From: a virus
Length of the DNA stretch: 37,380 bases
Virus record (IMG/VR): IMGVR_UViG_3300035034_003439
Coordinates: 1 to 37,380 of that record
Direction: 5' to 3' (one strand)
Position 1 is the stretch's first letter; every line of letters begins with the position of its first letter. Under the pieces are notes generated by a model. It ran no database searches. It was not told the origin of the DNA and saw only the letters and a list, made by a program, of their open reading frames with translations. Positions 31,769 through 37,380 of the stretch are shown in pieces. A program made the translations under genes and the position numbers.

Positions 31769-32602
31769 TTATGCGTTGCCTTCAGACGTTGCATCATCTT
31801 CTGATTCATCAATTGCATTACCATCAACAACACTTGACATAAATGATTGGTTATCCATATTCATTGAATCAAGAGTAACATTAGAACCACCTGCTGCAGC
31901 CTTAGTGTATAACCTACTGTTAGAGTTTGCTCTTGTTGTGATCGCACTACTCAATGTGCTATAAGCAGCTGCTGTTCCAGCGTTAGTTGAAGTGTAGTTA
32001 ACTACATTTCCAGCTCCAATACCGAAACTTCTAGCTGTAAGTACCGAATCTTGATTAGCTCCCATAAAACTAAATGTCCAAGAACCATCTTCTTCAAGCT
32101 CTTCAATTACTGATTTAATGGATTTTGATGTGTATTCCTTAGAAGCGTTTTCTCCACCATCTGTCATAACAACTACAAGAGCTGTTGAGATGTTGTCACT
32201 TTCCTTGTTTTTCTTAGCAATTGTTGATCTAAGATTAGAAATACCAATACCCATTGCATCATGAAGTGCTGTTGAACCTCTTGGTGGAAACTCTGTTCCA
32301 TCAAAATCATCAATTTTCTTGATTGCTCTGTCCTCGAATACAGTTGTAATCTCGTAGTCAAATACTACAAGCGTAACAAAATACCTTTGTTCTGGGTACT
32401 CCTCTTCGAGTGATCTGATTGTTGCGAGTTGCTCATTAAGCCCCTCGATTGTAGATTTCCAACACGAACTCATTGAACCACTCCTGTCGAGTACCAATAA
32501 GTAATGTGTATCTAAGTTTTTGTCTACTGTTGTGGTCGTAGTCACTGTAGTCTTAGTTACAGTCTTTGTAACTTTACTACCTTTTGCTTTTTTCTTAGCC
32601 AT
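31769..32602 (-). CDS. von Willebrand factor A domain protein
   Basis: The 277-residue protein has a complete metal-ion-dependent adhesion site: DRSGSMSS (D39, S41, S43), GSTALHDAM (T111) and MTDGGEN (D148). This marks a vWA/integrin-I-like fold that binds a partner through a divalent metal. The first 26 residues are a basic, Lys/Thr-rich leader (TKTVTKTTVTTTTTV), and the C-terminus is Asn/Ser/Asp-rich. No signal peptide or membrane helix is visible, so it is probably cytoplasmic or virion-associated. It is flanked by terminators on both sides, i.e. a single-gene transcript. A role in assembly or in handling host proteins is possible; the partner is unknown. Confidence 0.85.
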   Translation of the reverse strand: MAKKKAKGSKVTKTVTKTTVTTTTTVDKNLDTHYLLVLDRSGSMSSCWKSTIEGLNEQLATIRSLEEEYPEQRYFVTLVVFDYEITTVFEDRAIKKIDDFDGTEFPPRGSTALHDAMGIGISNLRSTIAKKNKESDNISTALVVVMTDGGENASKEYTSKSIKSVIEELEEDGSWTFSFMGANQDSVLTARSFGIGAGNVVNYTSTNAGTAAAYSTLSSAITTRANSNSRLYTKAAAGGSNVTLDSMNMDNQSFMSSVVDGNAIDESEDDATSEGNA

Positions 32603-32638
32603 CTTGGTAAGTATTAAATTATTAAATAAAAGAACGAA

Positions 32639-32653
32639 TGGGGACTATCCCCA
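32639..32653 (-). other. Short GC-rich hairpin in the vWA gene leader
   Basis: TGGGGA-TAG-TCCCCA on the minus strand forms a 6-bp stem with a 3-base loop, 36 bases before the ATG at 32602. No T-run follows, so it is not a terminator. It would sit at or near the 5' end of the mRNA and may protect it or affect initiation. Confidence 0.55.
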
Positions 32654-32695
32654 CCATTGTAAATATACATAAAAAATAATCTAAAGAAAAGTAAA

Positions 32696-32717
32696 ATCGA
32701 AGATATTAACCTTCGAT
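32696..32717 (-). terminator. Probable terminator overlapping the end of the HAD-like gene
   Basis: ATCGAAG and CTTCGAT form a 7-bp stem around an 8-base loop containing the TAA stop. On the minus strand it is followed by TTTACTTTTCTTT and on the plus strand by TCTTTTTTT, so it is potentially bidirectional. Confidence 0.6.
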
Positions 32718-33428
32718 CTTTTTTTCCTCAGTAAATATAGTTTCCAAAAATTCAGGAGAAACATCTGTGATTGCGTCAAAAGAGTGATCAACCTTATCCC
32801 ATTGATTAAAACTATGGTTTATTTTGATAACAGTTTTTCCCTTTGGTGCACCTTGAATAACTTCTGGAACACAGTCAATCATAACATCGCAATGGTCCCA
32901 TTTTTCGAAATCCTCATCAACAACTTGGAAGTCTCTGATTCTACAAGCATTTTTAGAAAGAAAGTGAAGCGTTGCTGGTATTGCTGGGCTTTTGACGCTC
33001 GTTATAATCTTTGTTTTGAATAAATTGTTTTTAAGCCCATAAGACTGTATCTTATTCACCGTATCACAAGCTCTTTCAAATTCTTCAGCTTGACCAAATA
33101 CTTGAAATGGGTATTTTTTAAACATAAATTCATTAAGAGCTTCTGATGGTGAAAGAACTGTCTCTCCATCGAGCGCAATTGTTTCGTCAAACTTATAGTG
33201 ATTGGTAAGATCATAAGAATCTACTGGCAGAGAAATAAGTTCCTTCTCACTAAGAGCAATCTTCTTATCAAGTTCTTCCCAGTCTTCATCTGTTCTCTCC
33301 TTCACTGTCATGTCTTTATTCATCTCCACATGATTTGGATTATTAATAAACACTTTTCTGTAGTGCTTATCAAATTGAGCATGCATATCTCTCAATACGC
33401 CATCTATACTTATTCCTAATGTTTTCAT
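32706..33428 (-). CDS. HAD-like (5'-nucleotidase-type) protein with substituted nucleophile
   Basis: The 240-residue protein starts MKTLGISIDGVLRDM, which aligns with HAD motif I (hhhDxDGxL) but has Ser7 where the nucleophilic Asp should be; the second Asp (D9) is retained. A motif II-like strand, TKIITSVKSP (S/T at 143-144), and a motif IV-like CDVMIDCVP (D181, D185) are present, as in phage 5'(3')-deoxyribonucleotidase relatives. Without the first Asp, normal phosphoaspartate chemistry is unlikely, so it may bind nucleotides or regulate instead. The 57-base gap upstream and the terminator downstream suggest a short separate unit. Confidence 0.6.
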   Translation of the reverse strand: MKTLGISIDGVLRDMHAQFDKHYRKVFINNPNHVEMNKDMTVKERTDEDWEELDKKIALSEKELISLPVDSYDLTNHYKFDETIALDGETVLSPSEALNEFMFKKYPFQVFGQAEEFERACDTVNKIQSYGLKNNLFKTKIITSVKSPAIPATLHFLSKNACRIRDFQVVDEDFEKWDHCDVMIDCVPEVIQGAPKGKTVIKINHSFNQWDKVDHSFDAITDVSPEFLETIFTEEKKIEG

Positions 33429-33485
33429 TGTTCTTTTAATTTTCTCATTTCTTATTCACTTATACAAAGATGTACTTTAATCATT

Positions 33486-33725
33486 CTATAAGTCTAAATA
33501 ATATTTTCCGTTATACAAAATACCGCTCACCATTTGTGTATCTGAATATTCTCCATCATGCCCTGTTTCAAGCGCTCCTTCAACTTCTTCTTTACTATCA
33601 AAAGATAGTTTTATATCATTTGTGTAATCCCAGAGCTTACTTATTGAAATCTCGTGAAATGCTGCGTAATCTCCAGACATTGTAACCGCTACCTCAACTT
33701 CTTGAATTGAATTTTCTTTTGACAT
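33486..33725 (-). CDS. Small hypothetical protein (79 aa)
   Basis: An ATG at 33725, 7 bases past the stop of the HTH-phosphoesterase gene, gives a 79-residue protein (MSKENSIQEVEVAVTMSGDY...). The longer frame from 33758 would overlap that gene by 26 bases and adds residues without obvious merit. The product is acidic, with alternating beta-like segments (FHEISISKLWDYTND, YNGKYYLDL) and no recognised family. It is probably co-transcribed with the phosphoesterase gene. Confidence 0.5.
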   Translation of the reverse strand: MSKENSIQEVEVAVTMSGDYAAFHEISISKLWDYTNDIKLSFDSKEEVEGALETGHDGEYSDTQMVSGILYNGKYYLDL

Positions 33726-33732
33726 TTTGTTG

Positions 33733-35364
33733 TTATTTAAAAGTTGTAAATTCTCCATTATGAAAGCTTATTAACTGAGCTTTTCCGTTAGGGTGAATAA
33801 TAGAGTGAGCTTGCATCCATCTGCTTGGCCCTATATTATATCCGAGTCTAAGGTGGGTTGAAGTTCCAACTTGGACTACACCATCCTTACGACAAGGGGA
33901 GTGCGAATGTCCAATAATCATTTTGGTATTTAATTTCCTAAACTGATTAATAGAACCTCTACTTCCACTTGCGCCAATATCACCATGCTGACCAACTTCC
34001 CAGTCATGAATTCTATAACTATCGCTCCTACCAAGAGTGATCATGTCAGGGAACCTTTGGTTAATGAGATAAGGTATTACTCCTTTATTGGCTTTCCTAT
34101 TAAGTATGAGACCAGCATATTCCATATAAACTGGAGCATTCTTCATAGTTTTCTCCTTTCTCCAATCAACATCTCTAAGCCATCTATCAAGGAAGTCATC
34201 GTGATTACTTCTAACTATGATAGTGTTGTACTTTTTGAATTGTTCAAGACCATCAAGCATGTAATCAATCTCAGCCTTAAGATCGTTCTTACCTTTAATC
34301 TCTTTAAAATACTGAGCAAAAGCATCTTTTCTGTCGTGGTGACTTATTGAATGCCCGTCAAAGACATCATGCAAAACAACCGTCTCTGGCTTTAACTTAG
34401 TAAATAAATTATTAAGTGTAGAGTCGATAACTTTAGAATCCTCTTCTCCAAAGTGAATATCACCAAGGACAGCTGCATCAATTTTATTAATCTTCTTTAC
34501 AACGCTCTTACCTTTCCAATCATCATCACTTCCAATGAATTTTAATCCTGGGATTACATCCACCTCATTTGACCCTTTGAATTGCACCTTATACCAAAGA
34601 TCATAGAAATTTCCGTTATCCTCAGCTGTAACAACTCTTGAAAACGCCTGTTCCTTGTCTTTTATTTCAACTACAACAAATCCTAGTGTGTGGTGAAATT
34701 CACCTTTCTTACCCGATTTAGAATCAGTATAATTAGGTACAGTACAAGAGCCTGTAGTCATCATTTTCTTTTCTGGCCTCCCCTCAAGCACTGGAACTAC
34801 TTCTTCCTGACATTTAGGATGACCGAATATACATGATTCAGAACCACTAAAACCCTCCATAGATGTCATTGGCATAACTGCTGTAGGAGGAACTTTTACA
34901 TCACCCACTACAAGGTATGAATCATGAATCCTCTCTCTATTCGCATAAAGATAAGGCAGTGTTCTTTTGTGCCAGAATTCTTCCTCTTCTTGTTGTTGGG
35001 TAAATACTGATGTAGGATTCTTATACCTACCTGCAATGATTATGATCTTTGCGCTGATCTCTTTTGCGTATGCTTCAAGATTTCTTAAGAATGGTTCATG
35101 AACAGGGGTGTTATTTTGAGCCCATGTGATAATAAACTTTTTATACCTCTTATCAGCTTTCTTCTTTTTGGCCTCAATATATTGTATTGGCTCCTTGTCT
35201 GGCTTTCTCTTGATTCCAAGCTTGACAAGCCATTTTCTCACCGTTCGCTCACTTTTCCCAAGATAAGTCTTTAATTCGTTTATTCTATCATCCCAGGGCT
35301 TATCTTTAAGGTAAACCTCCTTGATATACAGAATATCCTCTTCAGTCAATTCTTTGAATTTCAT
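33733..35364 (-). CDS. Helix-turn-helix plus calcineurin-like metallophosphoesterase
   Basis: The 543-residue protein joins a DNA-binding-like N-terminus (residues 5-52, containing YLGKSERTVRKWLVKLGIKR) to a C-terminal phosphoesterase. The phosphoesterase has all metal-ligand motifs: VLGDIHFGE (D302, H304), LHDVFDGHS (D333), RSNHDDF (N387, H388, D389), GQHGD (H460) and IGHSHSP (H486, H488). A middle region (75-290) is not recognised but contains conserved-looking strands (AKIIIIAGRYKNPTSVF, YLVVGDVKVPPTAV). The combination suggests sequence-guided nuclease or phosphatase action on DNA. The pre-early A1 protein of phage T5 is of similar length and, as recalled, phosphoesterase-like; that comparison is unchecked. 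A TACTTTTG element lies upstream. Confidence 0.75.
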   Translation of the reverse strand: MKFKELTEEDILYIKEVYLKDKPWDDRINELKTYLGKSERTVRKWLVKLGIKRKPDKEPIQYIEAKKKKADKRYKKFIITWAQNNTPVHEPFLRNLEAYAKEISAKIIIIAGRYKNPTSVFTQQQEEEEFWHKRTLPYLYANRERIHDSYLVVGDVKVPPTAVMPMTSMEGFSGSESCIFGHPKCQEEVVPVLEGRPEKKMMTTGSCTVPNYTDSKSGKKGEFHHTLGFVVVEIKDKEQAFSRVVTAEDNGNFYDLWYKVQFKGSNEVDVIPGLKFIGSDDDWKGKSVVKKINKIDAAVLGDIHFGEEDSKVIDSTLNNLFTKLKPETVVLHDVFDGHSISHHDRKDAFAQYFKEIKGKNDLKAEIDYMLDGLEQFKKYNTIIVRSNHDDFLDRWLRDVDWRKEKTMKNAPVYMEYAGLILNRKANKGVIPYLINQRFPDMITLGRSDSYRIHDWEVGQHGDIGASGSRGSINQFRKLNTKMIIGHSHSPCRKDGVVQVGTSTHLRLGYNIGPSRWMQAHSIIHPNGKAQLISFHNGEFTTFK

Positions 35365-35399
35365 CTAAAAATATTTTTGTTGTCTCTTTGCAATACCAC

Positions 35400-35407
35400 C
35401 AAAAGTA
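35400..35407 (-). promoter_or_regulatory. Host-type -7 promoter element TACTTTTG
   Basis: Minus-strand TACTTTTG fits TAnnTTTG exactly, 35 bases before the ATG at 35364 in a 103-base gap. A TTTG 26 bases further up is too distant to be a good -33 element. Confidence 0.45.
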
Positions 35408-35467
35408 GTATTGTCTTTTAAGTTGTCTGGACACAAAATAAGGAAATTTTTATAAAACTACCAAATA

Positions 35468-36334
35468 TTATGAAGACTTTATGCTATAAATCCAATCTTT
35501 AAGTGATTTTTCGGGTTTCCAGCCTAATACTTCCTCTGTATCAGAATAGAATTCCTCTGAAGTAAACCTCTCGCCTCTTCTTTCTGGAATCATCTCAATG
35601 TTATCGCTAAACATTTTGGCCAGATCAATTAGTTTAATATTAACTCCAGATCGAAGATGCCACTCTTTATTTTTGTTCATGTGAATAGTTTTCTCTACAC
35701 CAGAAACTACATCATCAATATGAGTAAAATCTCTTGACTGCGTTCCAGGAGAAACTACAGTAATAGGATTCCCCTCTTTCATTTGCCTCTCAAATATTGC
35801 AACAACTGTTGCATAGTCTCCATGCATTATCTGACCTGGGCCATACACATTAAAGAAATAACATATTTCATACTGAAGATCAAACCACTTGTTATAGTTT
35901 TTGATCATCTCAACCATTTTCGCTTTTACCCATGAGTACGGGCTTAGATTTTCATCAGCACCATCATTTCCAAATTTAGAACTACTTGCTGAATATACAA
36001 GTTTAGCATCACTATTTAAACAGTACTTAAGAACTTCTGAAGTTCCATGTAGATTAGACTTCATAACATAGTCTCGATCATCAAAACTCTTAACAATTCT
36101 TGAATACTCTCCGAAGTGAAATACAATATCTGGATTATAATCTCTTGTTGTAATAACTCTGTTAATATCCCAGGTGTTCATCTCAAGAAGAACCATTCCG
36201 TCTGCCTTATTTTCTTTCTTTCCTGTAAAGTAATTATCAATACCCAAAACCTCCCAATCAGGATGAATTTTCTGAATATGTTTGATTAAATTACTACCTA
36301 CAAATCCTGCTGCTCCAGTTACAAGTACTTTCAT
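35468..36334 (-). CDS. NAD-dependent epimerase/dehydratase (GalE-like extended SDR)
   Basis: The 288-residue protein has the Rossmann signature VTGAAGFVGSNL (G7, G10, G13), VYSASSSKFG with the catalytic Ser/Thr region (115-120), the Y-x3-K pair in SPYSWVKAK (Y133, K137), FFNVYGPGQ and a substrate-side RDFTHIDDVV. These fit extended SDR sugar-nucleotide epimerases or dehydratases. The usual 'HLAA' segment reads FHFGEYSRI, a family variant. The substrate is likely a UDP- or GDP-sugar; epimerase versus reductase cannot be settled. It overlaps the gmd stop by one base, so the two enzymes probably act in one pathway. Confidence 0.82.
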   Translation of the reverse strand: MKVLVTGAAGFVGSNLIKHIQKIHPDWEVLGIDNYFTGKKENKADGMVLLEMNTWDINRVITTRDYNPDIVFHFGEYSRIVKSFDDRDYVMKSNLHGTSEVLKYCLNSDAKLVYSASSSKFGNDGADENLSPYSWVKAKMVEMIKNYNKWFDLQYEICYFFNVYGPGQIMHGDYATVVAIFERQMKEGNPITVVSPGTQSRDFTHIDDVVSGVEKTIHMNKNKEWHLRSGVNIKLIDLAKMFSDNIEMIPERRGERFTSEEFYSDTEEVLGWKPEKSLKDWIYSIKSS

Positions 36335-37380
36335 TATTCGTGATCTAAATCATATTTAATCATTCTCTCAACAAGCTCGTCAAGATCAATTTTAGCTTTC
36401 CAGCCAAGCTTTCTACTAGCTTTGCTTGAGTCTCCTATTAGTCTATCAACCTCTGATGGCCTAAAGTACTTCTCATCTACCTCAACCAGTAGTTTGCCGC
36501 TTTCTTTGTCATAGCCTTTTTCATCAACTCCTTCACCTTTCCATTCAATTTCCCAGCCAAGGTGCTTGGCTGCCATCTCAATGAAAGTTCTAACTTTATA
36601 AGTTTTTCCAGTTGCAAGCACATAATCCTCTGGTTTATCTTGCTGAAGCATTCTCCACATACCTTCAACATACTCTTGAGCATGTCCCCAGTCACGCTCA
36701 GCATCCATATTACCGATCTTAAGAACATCACGCTTACCTTTCTTTACCTGAACTAAGTTTGTTGTAATCTTTCTGGTGACAAACGTCTTACCTCTTCTCT
36801 CGCTTTCGTGATTAAATAATATTCCGTTGCATGCAAATAAATCGTATGATTCACGATAGTTCTTAATTATCCAGAAACCATAAAGCTTTGCAACTCCGTA
36901 TGGAGATCGTGGGTGGAATGATGTATTCTCATCATACATACCCTCATTATTCTTATTATACTGCATTCCACCATAAAGCTCAGAGGTTGATGCTTGGTAA
37001 AACTTAGCATTAGGACAGTGAGCTCTCATCGCTTCAAGTATTGTAAGCGTACCCATCGCATCTACATTTGCTGTATAGTGAGGAACTTCAAAAGATACTG
37101 CAACATGCGATTGTGCCGCAAGATTATAAATCTCATCTGGCTGAATTTCTGCAATTAACCTCATTATATTTGTAGGGTCCGTAACGTCTCCATGGTGAAG
37201 GTGAATGCGCTCATGATACATGATGTGCTCGATTCTTTCTGTATTGAATGTTGATGCACGCCTCATTGTTGCATGCACTTCATATCCTTTGTCAAGAAGT
37301 AGTTCTGCCAAGTATGAGCCATCTTGTCCCGTCACTCCAGTTAAAAAACTGACTTTTCGTTTTTTTTCTTTTATATTTCC
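36334..37380 (-). CDS. gmd: GDP-mannose 4,6-dehydratase, 5' end beyond the window
   Basis: The visible 348 residues are a near-complete GDP-mannose 4,6-dehydratase, which makes GDP-4-keto-6-deoxymannose for fucose, rhamnose, perosamine and related sugars. Diagnostic stretches are LTGVTGQDGSYLAELLLDKG, MRRASTFNTERIEH, STSELYGGMQ, SPYGVAKLYGFW (Tyr-x3-Lys), NHESERRG and RDWGHAQEYVEGM. A GTG start at 37335 would cut the first Gly of the NAD-binding motif. The frame is open upstream to 37380 (GNIKEKKRKVSFLTG) with no ATG, so the true start lies outside the window. The downstream epimerase gene overlaps by one base. Confidence 0.93.
   Translation of the reverse strand, partial: GNIKEKKRKVSFLTGVTGQDGSYLAELLLDKGYEVHATMRRASTFNTERIEHIMYHERIHLHHGDVTDPTNIMRLIAEIQPDEIYNLAAQSHVAVSFEVPHYTANVDAMGTLTILEAMRAHCPNAKFYQASTSELYGGMQYNKNNEGMYDENTSFHPRSPYGVAKLYGFWIIKNYRESYDLFACNGILFNHESERRGKTFVTRKITTNLVQVKKGKRDVLKIGNMDAERDWGHAQEYVEGMWRMLQQDKPEDYVLATGKTYKVRTFIEMAAKHLGWEIEWKGEGVDEKGYDKESGKLLVEVDEKYFRPSEVDRLIGDSSKASRKLGWKAKIDLDELVERMIKYDLDHE

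Noticed and set aside
33985-34350. 121-residue plus-strand frame
   Set aside because: It is antisense to the phosphoesterase catalytic domain, whose metal motifs show that the minus strand is the coding one.
1-37380. tRNA genes, integrase, attachment sites or insertion sequences
   Set aside because: No tRNA-like cloverleaf, recombinase motif or terminal repeat was noticed; this was a reading by eye, so a tRNAscan and ISfinder search would be needed to exclude them fully.

Overview
The window looks like part of the genome of a large, AT-rich, strictly lytic T4-like myovirus. No integrase, repressor or tRNA was seen. Bacteroidetes (flavobacteria-like) hosts are the best guess. Start codons lack Shine-Dalgarno sequences and follow A-rich leaders, and three genes carry upstream copies of TAnnTTTG, the -7 element of Bacteroidetes housekeeping promoters. 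The T4 relationship rests on recognisable homologues of the gp6 and gp25 baseplate wedge proteins, a gp55-type late sigma factor, a gp61-type primase and an SbcD/gp47-type phosphoesterase. Names given as 'gpN-like' come from motifs, size and gene order read by eye; no database search was possible.

Layout. (1) 1-2335, minus strand: replication/recombination genes, namely an SbcD-like phosphoesterase, a primase and a RuvC-like nuclease. A terminator at 2357-2387 separates them from the structural genes. (2) 2419-6678, minus strand: four tail or baseplate appendage proteins, some sharing N- or C-terminal modules. (3) 6812-12211, plus strand: a large protein with a P2 gpI-like segment, a fibrous protein and a tail fibre with beta-roll repeats. 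(4) 12214-22435, minus strand: the baseplate wedge block, from gp25-like and gp6-like through a 1056-residue gp7-sized protein to a Calx-beta protein and smaller ones. (5) 22534-24297, plus strand: one DNRLRE-like structural protein. (6) 24284-28162, minus strand: a CinA/PncC-type amidohydrolase under its own host-type promoter, then a gp5-like hub/spike protein and small virion or packaging proteins. (7) 28208-31626, minus strand: two overlapping glycosyltransferase genes, the late sigma factor and a small protein resembling the sigma C-terminal domain. (8) 31769-37380, minus strand: a von Willebrand A protein, a HAD-like protein with a substituted nucleophile, a helix-turn-helix plus metallophosphoesterase protein, a sugar-nucleotide epimerase and a GDP-mannose 4,6-dehydratase cut by the window end.

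Regulation. A sense-strand box TATTTATA, usually followed by an A-rich stretch, sits 12-22 bases before the start codons of several structural or late genes on both strands. It is the reverse complement of the classical T4 late box TATAAATA and is a good candidate for the element read by the gp55-like sigma encoded here. Host-type TAnnTTTG elements precede the primase, PncC and HTH-phosphoesterase genes instead. This suggests a two-class scheme of early or middle genes read by host sigma and late genes read by phage sigma. The most unusual signals are the sigma/sigma-domain gene pair with a clamp-binding-like tail, the reversed late box, the NAD-salvage enzyme inside the late block, and the truncated SbcD-like protein at the left edge.
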